6,045 nucleotides of DNA, from contig JABZGM010000131.1 in the NCBI GenBank assembly GCA_015259235.1, forward strand, positions 1-6,045. The letters run 5' to 3'. This document shows positions 1 to 6,045 of this stretch, piece after piece. The notes under the pieces were generated by a model. It had not been told where the DNA came from, searched no databases, and was given only the letters and a program-made list of their open reading frames with translations. The translations under genes were made by a program, and so were the position numbers. Origin of the DNA: Alloprevotella sp. (lineage in GTDB: Bacteria > Bacteroidota > Bacteroidia > Bacteroidales > Bacteroidaceae). The stretch's first letter is position 1. Each line of letters starts with the position of its first letter.

Positions 1-570
1 GCGCATGGCACAAAGCCCAATAATCAGCGAGGAAACAGGCGCGAGCAGAAGGTTTACATAGAGAATCATTTCGGAATAAGTGGCTGGTGGAATGTTCTGC
101 ATTTCGCGCACGTTATCAAGAATGGTTGGTCCTGAATGTGTTGGCGAGATATACCACAGATTGTTGGCTTTTAGCAATTCTTGCGTATGTGGATCAGAAA
201 CCGCAGAAAACAAGGTGTTTATAAAATGTCCATTATCAAAGAATTGCATGTAGCAATAAGTTGCAATGGCTGCCCAAATAGAGGCATACACCATGCTAAA
301 ATATGCATGGCCAAAGCCTTTGAAAAAGGAAAAACGTTTGGTGGAAGCCACAATACTGCGGTATTTAAAGGTCAATCTGCCCACGATGATGGGATAGACT
401 ACGATAAGTATAGTAGAGATGAGGGAGGCTGTACTACTAGTAAGTCCTGCCAGCATCGTACCAAGCAATACAATGAGAATGAATCCTAAGATGACGCCAT
501 GTTGCATTGCAAAAGCATTCATTTGAGTTAAGGGGCTAGCAGGTCTTGTAGAGGTGTTTTTAGTTGCCAT
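1..570 (-). CDS. DUF4199-like small integral membrane protein, C-terminus cut by the window edge
   Basis: The minus-strand frame opens at ATG 570 and stays open for 190 codons to the left edge. The first residues are MATKNTSTRPASPL. Hydrophobic segments lie at about 25-43, 47-64, 87-108 and 168-189, a two-plus-one-plus-one helix arrangement. A basic stretch (YRSIVASTKRFSFFKGFGHAYF, about 70-91) precedes helix 3, and a soluble loop (about 122-166) precedes helix 4. Topology, length and the F-x-x-G-x-x-x-A-Y pattern before helix 3 resemble DUF4199 proteins of Bacteroidota, which have no known biochemical function. In many Bacteroidales a DUF4199 gene precedes a family 2 polyprenyl-phosphate glycosyltransferase gene; that neighbour would be outside this window. 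The start is 26 nt after the permease stop, with a purine-rich AAGAAAAG upstream, so co-transcription is likely. The family call rests on topology and is moderate; the gene itself is well supported. Confidence 0.7.
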   Translation of the reverse strand, partial: MATKNTSTRPASPLTQMNAFAMQHGVILGFILIVLLGTMLAGLTSSTASLISTILIVVYPIIVGRLTFKYRSIVASTKRFSFFKGFGHAYFSMVYASIWAAIATYCYMQFFDNGHFINTLFSAVSDPHTQELLKANNLWYISPTHSGPTILDNVREMQNIPPATYSEMILYVNLLLAPVSSLIIGLCAMR

Positions 571-596
571 ATTGAACTTTTCTTGTGGGATAGCTC

Positions 597-1880
597 CTAT
601 GCTTTAGTCTTGCGACCATAGTCGTTAGGAACTTTGATAATAGAAGTAACCCAGAATGTCACAGGGATGAGGCACATCACTAGAATGAAACTTGTGTAAT
701 AGCCTAGTTGGTCCGCTATCCATCCTGCTGTGAAACCTGGGATTGTCATGCTTAATGCCATGAATCCAGTGCAAAGTGCGTAGTGTGAGGCTTTGGATTT
801 CCCTTGGGCAAAGTAGAGTAGGAAAAGCATATAAAGTGTAAACCCAAAGCCGTAGCCAAATTGTTCTAGTGCAATCGCCAAATTAGCCCAAAGGAAGTTT
901 GTGGGCTGATAATAAGCTAATAGACAATAGAAATAGTTGGGCAGAGAGATGGCTATGACCATGGGCCATTTCCATCGTTGAAAACCATGACGTGCTACAG
1001 CCATTCCCCCTAAAATACCTCCGAGAGTGAGGCCTATAACCCCAACTGTACCATAAGCAAAGCCAAACTGTTGAGTAGTGAGGGCTAAGCCTCCATGTTC
1101 CACTTTTGCCGTGAGGAATAAGGGGAAGATTTTAGTGAGAAGAGCTTCCGGTAATCGGTAGAATAGCATGAAAACGATGGCAGAACCAATCATGGGTTTC
1201 TGGAAGAACGTGAGAATTGTTGTTCCAAACTCTTTGGTTGCTTCCTCAAGAGTGAGACGATGTTCGTTTTCGTGGGCATTGTGTTCCACCTTAGGTAATG
1301 CCCAAAGGTGGTAACCTGCTGTTAAAAAGAGGAGAATTGCTATTGTACCTAGTCCTATGCTCCAAGCCAATGGAACGTTTCTCGTAATAACTTCCCAATT
1401 ACCAATGTACATGAGCAAGAGTCCTTCCGTGAAGATCGTTGCTAGTCTGTAGAAGGTGCTACGAATGCCCACATATTGTGCTTGGTCATGTTCACTCAAT
1501 GCTATCATATAGAAGCCATCTGCAGAGATGTCATGTGTAGCACTAGAGAAGGCAATGAGGAAAAATAGCGCAAGAGAGGCTTGAACGTAGTAACTCGTTG
1601 GGATGCTAAAAGCAATAAGGGAAAGTGCCATGCTCATGAGCGCTTGCATAGTTAGGATCCACCAACGCTTCGTCTTGAACATCTCCACGATTGGACTCCA
1701 AAGAGGCTTGATGACCCAGGGCAAACTCAGCCAGGCACTGTAGGCTGCACTCTCTGTGTCACTAAGTCCAAATCGCTTGAACATAATCAACGATACCACC
1801 GTCACAATGATGTAGGGTAGACCTTCTACAAAGTAGAGCGATGGAATCCAAGAAAGTGGATGTCGCTTGGAATTATTCAT
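597..1880 (-). CDS. ampG: AmpG-like major facilitator permease for muropeptides
   Basis: The protein has 427 residues and reads as a polytopic membrane protein with about 12 hydrophobic segments, the usual size and form for the AmpG family of MFS permeases. Supporting motifs are the N-terminal SLYFVEGLPYIIV segment, LPWVIKPLWSPIVE after the second helix (AmpG proteins have a similar KFLWSP), and HDISADGFYM (116-125), corresponding to the conserved acidic motif of the family. A charged loop (about 197-218) separates the two halves, and QFGYGFGFT lies near 340-348. AmpG imports GlcNAc-anhydroMurNAc and its peptides from the periplasm for recycling. I chose ATG 1880 over an in-frame TTG at 1892 because it gives a short ATGAATAA overlap with the gene upstream. 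The protein ends NDYGRKTKA, with TAG at 599-597. Adjacency to a SpoIID-domain enzyme strengthens the peptidoglycan assignment. Another sugar or peptide substrate is possible. Confidence 0.8.
   Translation of the reverse strand: MNNSKRHPLSWIPSLYFVEGLPYIIVTVVSLIMFKRFGLSDTESAAYSAWLSLPWVIKPLWSPIVEMFKTKRWWILTMQALMSMALSLIAFSIPTSYYVQASLALFFLIAFSSATHDISADGFYMIALSEHDQAQYVGIRSTFYRLATIFTEGLLLMYIGNWEVITRNVPLAWSIGLGTIAILLFLTAGYHLWALPKVEHNAHENEHRLTLEEATKEFGTTILTFFQKPMIGSAIVFMLFYRLPEALLTKIFPLFLTAKVEHGGLALTTQQFGFAYGTVGVIGLTLGGILGGMAVARHGFQRWKWPMVIAISLPNYFYCLLAYYQPTNFLWANLAIALEQFGYGFGFTLYMLFLLYFAQGKSKASHYALCTGFMALSMTIPGFTAGWIADQLGYYTSFILVMCLIPVTFWVTSIIKVPNDYGRKTKA
1873..1880 (-). promoter_or_regulatory. 8-nt stop/start overlap coupling the giant gene to the permease gene
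   Basis: In minus-strand sense the sequence ATGAATAA carries the permease ATG (1880-1878) and the TAA stop of the giant gene (1875-1873) in different frames. No strong Shine-Dalgarno sequence precedes this ATG (CACAATTGAAACCAAGT). Reinitiation by ribosomes finishing the large protein is therefore a likely way to start the permease, which would make the two products translationally coupled. Confidence 0.65.
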
Positions 1881-4800
1881 ACTTGGTTTCAATTGTGGCG
1901 TTCTTGTAATAGTGGAGAAGAATTTCTTCGTAGTTGTAACCTTCTGCCCCCATCATTGCGGCACCAATTTGACAAAGTCCGACCCCATGCCCCCATCCTG
2001 CGCCATAAAGGTGGAAGTTAGCTGGGAGCCCTTCGGCTGTTTCACCAGAGGTTTCAACGACAAAGGCACTAGAATAGAGGTGCGTGTGAGAAAGAGCACG
2101 GCGAATCTCGAGTTCCTTACCGATAGTCATGGTCTTATCTGTACCCACCAACTTAAGTCGAATGATGCGTCCACTATCTCCGCGTTCGATAGGTATGAGC
2201 GCTTTGATGTTGCCTAAGTTTAGTCCCAACTTTTCTTGTATAAGATGGGAAATTTCTTCTTGAGAATAAGAGACTTCCCAACGATAAAAGTCTGCTGTTT
2301 CTTGGTCGTAGTCGTTTAGAATTTGCGCCAGAATTGTTTGATCTTGCGTATGACAGAAAGCTGCAGGTGTAGATTTAATCCAAGCTGTAGCTTGTTGCTC
2401 GTTGGTTAAGTCTACTTCTGAGGCGGTCTGTTCGTTGTAAGACTTGGGGAGCAAGTCGCGAGTTGCTACCAAATAGGGCTCATCTTGATCTTCCCAGCAG
2501 GAAGAGAAGCGTTCGGTCATACCGCCACAGCATTTAGAGAAACGAGCATCGCAGATGTCTCCTTCAGACATTAGCACAAGTCCACGCGTTTCGTTAATCG
2601 CTTGAAGCACTTCAGGACGTGAAGTGGTGGGTATTCCTTGGTAGCGCTGGCAGTGGTCATCTGCGCATACATCAAAGAGAGTGTGTTCTTCACGTCCATA
2701 CCAGCGGATATATTCATCGTCTTTGCGTTGGAAGGTGAAGAAGTTGCCCTCTCCCTGTGCATTGTTTCTGCGTTGCATCATCATGCGGAAGAGCCAACTA
2801 CGGCTAACCACGGCATGAGCCTTGAGCAGTTCGAGTGAAGCATTTGGACTCATCTCTGAAGAAATTACACTTTCAAGGTATAGCTCAGCCGGAATATGGT
2901 TGATGGCAAGGATAGATTCTTCATGAACCTTGAAGTAGAGCGCACCATGGAAGGTTTGATTGAGCTTACGTTCCCAGTGGAAGTTGATGCCAATGGGGAC
3001 ACTTTGAAGGGTAAATGATGCTTCGTTGAGAGGAGTGTCGGGGAGGAAGGACAATTCACTGTAAGCATTGCCATTCCATAGGATTGTACCATCTTTATAT
3101 TCTACGGTTTGAGTACCCGAGATGACGTGTCCTTTAGCCGAGAAAGGAGTGTTGAGCATGAACTCGATGCGAGAGTGGCTCATAATAGCAACCTCTACAT
3201 TGGGCTCTCGTCGACCGTTGAAGAGATTGGTCTTACGACGGGCTGCATTGTTAGAGGCTGCCTTGTGCAGTTTGCGAGTGATGGCAGCGATTTCTGTTTC
3301 AGAAAGCGTTACTTCTGCTAAAATAGAAGCTGCTTGTTGGGACGTGAGCGCATCAAAGTCTTCATGGCGTGGAGTAATAATCAATCCTGCCATGTCTATA
3401 GCCCCAGGAGAAATCAGGCGTTGTTCGGGACCTTCGGCTGCATAGCACGCAGGACGGTGTTTTTTGCGAGGGAAGACAATCGTAACGGTAGTATCTGGGT
3501 GTGCAGCATGACCGGACGAACGCCATGCAAGAAGATTCACGTCGGGTTCACTCATGCCCGAAGCAACGGGGAGTGCAGATAAGAGTTTAGAGAGAAGCAA
3601 CTGATTACCTTCTGCCTTTTCTCCAATCACCACAAAGGCAGGGCAGGCGTAGTTGCGCAATAAATAGATACCTTCGTTTTTATGTGTGTAGCCCGCTTCT
3701 TCTACTTCTACAATCTCTTCAGTAGATATCGGATAGATGCGTTCAAGGCTTCCTTCGTATTGTGCCCAATCGCGTTCAAGAGGAACGACCCCTCTTGCAC
3801 CTGCTTGGAAGTGCATATGGTCGGGGGCAGAAGCTCCACAGCGAGCACCATTGTAAAATACAAGGAAGTCGGGTAACTCCATTGCCATTTTACAGAAATC
3901 TCCTAAACGTCCTTTGAGTGATTGTGGGGTGTGACGACGACTCACAATCGTGAGGTGTTGAGGAAGGATGGGGTAGGGGTTGATCAATACTTGGTATTTA
4001 CCTTCTACAGGTAGGCACGTTTGTACCTTTGGGCGATGGTTGTCACAGAGGAAACAGGGACGTTTCTTCAGAAAGTCTTGAGTAATATTGGCTTTTGTGG
4101 AGTGAATGCGTGTAGGATTGTGCTGCGCTGCGAGTGTACAGGTGGTAGTAGGGAGAGATTTTAGTTCAGTAGAATGGTGAAGTGCCTCGAAGCGTTGGCG
4201 TACTTCTTCCCAAGCAAAGAGTTGTTGTCGGATGAAATCTACTACTTCTGACTGTTGAAGATTATGATTCCAGCGAAGGTTCATTTGTTGTCTTGCCTGA
4301 ATCTCAATGGTACGCAACTGATCTTTATAAGCGTTATGGCGGTTCACAGCATCAATGGCAAGAGCTGCATCAGAATTCCCTTCCCATCGGCGGCAAAGAT
4401 AAAGCTCGTCATAGATGCGTCCAATGCGATAGTGACGTGAAATCGCGAGCCCCAGTGCATAGTCTTCACCGTAGCTTGTGTTGGGGACACCAATGCCGCG
4501 TAGTATTGTTACGTCAAACGCACGTGGAGCTCCCAAACCATTGATACGCAACGCATTGTTTCTGCCATTGTCTGGCGTCCATTCAGCATGAGCGATGAGA
4601 CCCGGAGGTAGAGTGTTGAGCGAGAAATCCACCATACGATAGGCTCCTATCATCATAGCTGCCTTTTGCTCGCGAAAGGCTGCTACAATACGAGTTAAGA
4701 CATCAGTACCGCTATAAAGATCGTCGGAGTCAAGTTGAATGGCAAACCGACCACAATGTTCGCTGCGGATGGCTAAATCCCAGCAACCTCCTATTCCTAG

Positions 4801-5844
4801 GTCGGTTTGTTGAGGCGTTAGCACTTTAACTCTCGAATCAGTAGCAAGTTTCTCTAAAATATCGCTTGTACCATCGGTAGAATGATTATCAACGACAATG
4901 ACATTATAGGAGAAATCAGCAACTTGTGACAATGCTGACTGAACAGCATCGGCAATAGTGCGCACACGATTGCGCACAGGAATGATGACTGATGCCACTA
5001 CTGGGAACTGCTCGGTGTTTCCTTGGAGAGGCACGGTTGGAAGGGAGGCGATTTCTGTTGAAACATGACAAGAGGAGTTGCCCTTATCAGTAGGATTCAG
5101 TAAAGAGGCAGGGAAAGATGTTGGGACCTCGTCGAATTCTTCGGGAGAAATCCATGCACCAATTTCCTTGAGATGCTGAGTGAAAGCCTTCTCCATCTCT
5201 AGTTGTACTTCTCGAGCCGAAGGATTAACGTAGTCGAATTGCTTTTCGCCACTCTTGCGAACGTCTGTTTCTATCATGGAATAGAGAGGCTCACGCAGAT
5301 GTACGAGGTTGCCGCTACGACTAAGGAAGAGGCGTAGCGCATAAGGGGCTGCATATTTGTAGCGTTGCTTGTGCCCTACTGCGAACTGTCGGAGTAAATC
5401 ACCACGAACAAGCCACAAACCACCAAAATCGAAGTCGTCGCGAACAGAGCCTAATTGGTAGTCATTGACAGGATGAATCGTGGGAATTGTGAAACTTCCA
5501 TCTTCGTTTTCTTGTTGTTCCCAACGATCTGCATATACCATCGAAGCATTGGTGTCTTTGGCTACTTGTAGCATACGATCAATACAACGATAATTGGGTA
5601 AGAATCCCTTGGGTTGTAAGAATAGAAGTACAAATTCAGCAGAGCTTTCGCGAGCAATAGTGCGTATGGTCTTAGAAGAAGTGGGTAAATCTATACCTAT
5701 TGTCGAAAGAGCTTCTGGAAGCTGTGAAATATCGTCCTGTAAAACGTGCACACTTTCCACGGCAGGGTGAGCTGTCATGGAAAGTGCGGTGTCAATGTTT
5801 TGAGAAGGACGGCAATAGATGAAGAAATCAATAGATGCAGTCAT
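1873..5844 (-). CDS. Fusion protein: GT2 glycosyltransferase, GalT/HIT-like (DUF4922-type) and SpoIID/LytB domains
   Basis: This is an uninterrupted 1,323-residue frame starting at ATG 5844. Residues 1-280 look like a degenerate GT-A fold (VLLFLQPKG and MVYADRW resemble strand segments) without a DxD. Residues 283-520 are a GT2 domain: ASVIIPVRNR, VVDNHSTDGT (319-326), the LDSDD metal site (D372, D374, D375) and GED (459-461). Residues 575-880 resemble the GalT/HIT superfamily, DUF4922 type: CFLC (597-600), DHMHFQ giving the HxHxQ nucleotidyl-transfer motif (H676, H678, Q680), and FPRKKHRP (791-798). Residues 881-1323 are SpoIID/LytB: VISSEMSP with the expected catalytic Glu E997, H1054/C1060/C1065 in DVCADDHCQRYQG context, CCGGMTE (1105-1111) and GWGHGVG (1283-1289). 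SpoIID proteins are lytic transglycosylases that cleave glycan strands. No signal peptide or membrane helix is visible, so a cytoplasmic location is inferred. The gene overlaps the downstream AmpG-like gene. Domain calls are firm; the combined reaction is unknown. Confidence 0.92.
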   Translation of the reverse strand: MTASIDFFIYCRPSQNIDTALSMTAHPAVESVHVLQDDISQLPEALSTIGIDLPTSSKTIRTIARESSAEFVLLFLQPKGFLPNYRCIDRMLQVAKDTNASMVYADRWEQQENEDGSFTIPTIHPVNDYQLGSVRDDFDFGGLWLVRGDLLRQFAVGHKQRYKYAAPYALRLFLSRSGNLVHLREPLYSMIETDVRKSGEKQFDYVNPSAREVQLEMEKAFTQHLKEIGAWISPEEFDEVPTSFPASLLNPTDKGNSSCHVSTEIASLPTVPLQGNTEQFPVVASVIIPVRNRVRTIADAVQSALSQVADFSYNVIVVDNHSTDGTSDILEKLATDSRVKVLTPQQTDLGIGGCWDLAIRSEHCGRFAIQLDSDDLYSGTDVLTRIVAAFREQKAAMMIGAYRMVDFSLNTLPPGLIAHAEWTPDNGRNNALRINGLGAPRAFDVTILRGIGVPNTSYGEDYALGLAISRHYRIGRIYDELYLCRRWEGNSDAALAIDAVNRHNAYKDQLRTIEIQARQQMNLRWNHNLQQSEVVDFIRQQLFAWEEVRQRFEALHHSTELKSLPTTTCTLAAQHNPTRIHSTKANITQDFLKKRPCFLCDNHRPKVQTCLPVEGKYQVLINPYPILPQHLTIVSRRHTPQSLKGRLGDFCKMAMELPDFLVFYNGARCGASAPDHMHFQAGARGVVPLERDWAQYEGSLERIYPISTEEIVEVEEAGYTHKNEGIYLLRNYACPAFVVIGEKAEGNQLLLSKLLSALPVASGMSEPDVNLLAWRSSGHAAHPDTTVTIVFPRKKHRPACYAAEGPEQRLISPGAIDMAGLIITPRHEDFDALTSQQAASILAEVTLSETEIAAITRKLHKAASNNAARRKTNLFNGRREPNVEVAIMSHSRIEFMLNTPFSAKGHVISGTQTVEYKDGTILWNGNAYSELSFLPDTPLNEASFTLQSVPIGINFHWERKLNQTFHGALYFKVHEESILAINHIPAELYLESVISSEMSPNASLELLKAHAVVSRSWLFRMMMQRRNNAQGEGNFFTFQRKDDEYIRWYGREEHTLFDVCADDHCQRYQGIPTTSRPEVLQAINETRGLVLMSEGDICDARFSKCCGGMTERFSSCWEDQDEPYLVATRDLLPKSYNEQTASEVDLTNEQQATAWIKSTPAAFCHTQDQTILAQILNDYDQETADFYRWEVSYSQEEISHLIQEKLGLNLGNIKALIPIERGDSGRIIRLKLVGTDKTMTIGKELEIRRALSHTHLYSSAFVVETSGETAEGLPANFHLYGAGWGHGVGLCQIGAAMMGAEGYNYEEILLHYYKNATIETKYE

Positions 5845-5860
5845 ATCTTATTAAAGCTGT

Positions 5861-5877
5861 TTCCGCCCGAAGGGGAA
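5861..5877 (-). other. Small hairpin with UUCG tetraloop in the leader
   Basis: In minus-strand RNA sense the sequence is TTCCCCTTCGGGCGGAA. It folds as TTCC+CC paired with GG+GGAA, with one bulged C and a C(UUCG)G loop, a loop type known for high stability. The hairpin ends 16 nt before the start codon at 5844. The A/T-rich stretch after it (ACAGCTTTAAT) is not a true U-tract, so an intrinsic terminator is unlikely. A role in translation initiation or mRNA stability is possible. The stem is only six pairs with a bulge, so chance cannot be excluded. Confidence 0.35.
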
Positions 5878-5882
5878 GAATA

Positions 5883-5942
5883 CCGTTTGAACTTCCTTGC
5901 ACTCTCTTTAGATAGAGAGGGATTCAAGTGGGTATCAAACGG
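5883..5942. repeat. Imperfect nested inverted repeat in the intergenic gap
   Basis: The outer arms are CCGTTTGA (5883-5890) and TCAAACGG (5935-5942), a perfect 8-bp inverted repeat. Between them lie ACTT (5891-5894) with AAGT (5926-5929), and CTCTCT (5902-5907) with AGAGAG (5914-5919) around a 6-nt loop. Together they could form an interrupted hairpin just after the stop codon of the upstream gene, or act as a two-armed protein-binding site. No T-run follows in either direction, so a classical intrinsic terminator is not supported. Confidence 0.35.
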
Positions 5943-5943
5943 G

Positions 5944-6045
5944 TTAAAGGGTATCGGAAGTGGTTAGTTTGAGCTTTTTGCCTTGTTCATCGATGTCAAT
6001 GTGGAGAACTGGCTTCTGTTCACCATCTAAGAACAGGTCGCAGAT
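5944..6045 (-). CDS. C-terminal fragment of an unidentified protein
   Basis: Reading the minus strand from the right edge gives an open frame of 33 codons ending in TAA at 5946-5944. The translated tail begins ICDLFLDGEQKPVLHIDI and ends KLKLTTSDTL. It is hydrophilic, with alternating hydrophobic residues that suggest terminal beta strands (PVLHIDI, KKLKL). I do not recognise the family from this fragment. The start lies outside the window. The gene points the same way as the giant gene that begins 99 nt downstream, so it could be the upstream member of the same operon, although the gap is longer than the other junctions here. The frame could in principle be chance because only 102 nt are visible, but the composition looks like coding sequence and the stop sits naturally at the edge of a gap that lacks a comparable frame. 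Confidence 0.55.
   Translation of the reverse strand: MCDLFLDGEQKPVLHIDIDEQGKKLKLTTSDTL

Larger units (their letters stand above)
5845..5943 (-). promoter_or_regulatory. Leader region of the giant gene, with possible hairpins and no recognisable promoter
   Basis: These 99 nt separate the upstream stop codon from the ATG at 5844. I looked on the minus strand for the Bacteroidota promoter pattern (TTTG near -33, TAnnTTTG near -7) and found no convincing pair. A TTTG at 5939-5936 has only a poor -7 candidate (TATCTAAA, 5914-5907) at a plausible distance. The 16 nt just before the ATG are A/T-rich (CTTTAATAAGAT) with no Shine-Dalgarno core, as is usual in this phylum. The region holds the two potential secondary structures listed separately. 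It may be a read-through leader or may contain a promoter I cannot recognise. Confidence 0.4.

Noticed and set aside
181..489. Plus-strand frame of 102 codons at the left end
   Set aside because: It is antisense to the DUF4199-like membrane protein gene, whose minus-strand frame is open for 190 codons with clear transmembrane segments. The plus-strand translation is polar and low in coherence.
571..596. Terminator between the permease and the DUF4199-like gene
   Set aside because: The 26-nt gap has no stem-loop or T-run, which supports read-through.
1881..1892. TTG at 1892 as the permease start
   Set aside because: It would add only four residues (MKPS) and lengthen the overlap to 20 nt with a rarer start codon. 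The ATG at 1880 is more economical, although TTG cannot be strictly excluded.
1867..2217. Plus-strand frame of 116 codons, and similar plus-strand frames at 3122-3445, 3334-3582, 4293-4544 and 5746-5967
   Set aside because: All lie opposite the long coding frame at 1873-5844, whose motifs are convincing. They have no family resemblance or consistent spacing and are chance open frames.
2571..3092. Short minus-strand frames at 2571-2762 and 2865-3092
   Set aside because: They are alternative frames within the SpoIID part of the giant gene, with no recognisable motif.
5907..5939. Possible Bacteroidota-type promoter (TTTG with TATCTAAA)
   Set aside because: The -7 element does not match TAnnTTTG well enough, so I do not report a promoter.
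5930..5955. Direct repeat GGGTATC at 5930-5936 and 5949-5955
   Set aside because: Seven bases, only two copies, and the second lies in coding sequence. This is expected by chance, with no flanking signature of a mobile element or iteron.

Overview
The window looks like a contiguous piece of a Bacteroidota genome, most likely order Bacteroidales. The reasons are protein family content (a DUF4199-like membrane protein, a DUF4922-type GalT/HIT-like domain and an AmpG-like permease of the Bacteroidales kind), A/T-rich leaders without clear Shine-Dalgarno sequences, and the absence of sigma70-type promoters. The genus cannot be fixed from this sequence. I see no mobile element, tRNA, rRNA or CRISPR array.

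All genes supported here lie on the minus strand, so the transcriptional order runs from high to low coordinates. (1) 5944-6045 is the last 33 codons of an unidentified gene that enters from the right edge. (2) 5845-5943 is a 99-nt gap with two possible hairpins. (3) 1873-5844 is a 1,323-residue multidomain protein. It has a degenerate GT-A-like N-terminus, a GT2 glycosyltransferase domain, a GalT/HIT-superfamily (DUF4922-like) domain with an HxHxQ motif, and a C-terminal SpoIID/LytB domain with its catalytic Glu and GWGHGVG motif intact. (4) 597-1880 is an AmpG-family major facilitator permease whose start codon overlaps the end of the giant gene by 8 nt. (5) 1-570 is a DUF4199-like small membrane protein that starts 26 nt after the permease stop and runs off the left edge.

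The tight spacing suggests genes 3 to 5 form one transcription unit. The functional reading, which is inference, is a peptidoglycan-fragment uptake and processing module. The AmpG-like permease would bring anhydro-muropeptides or related saccharides into the cytoplasm. The large fusion protein has no visible signal peptide or membrane segment, so it would act on them there with a SpoIID-type lytic domain, a sugar-phosphate nucleotidyltransferase or phosphorylase-like domain, and a glycosyltransferase. A SpoIID domain in an apparently cytosolic fusion enzyme is the most unusual feature, because characterised SpoIID proteins work outside the cytoplasmic membrane.
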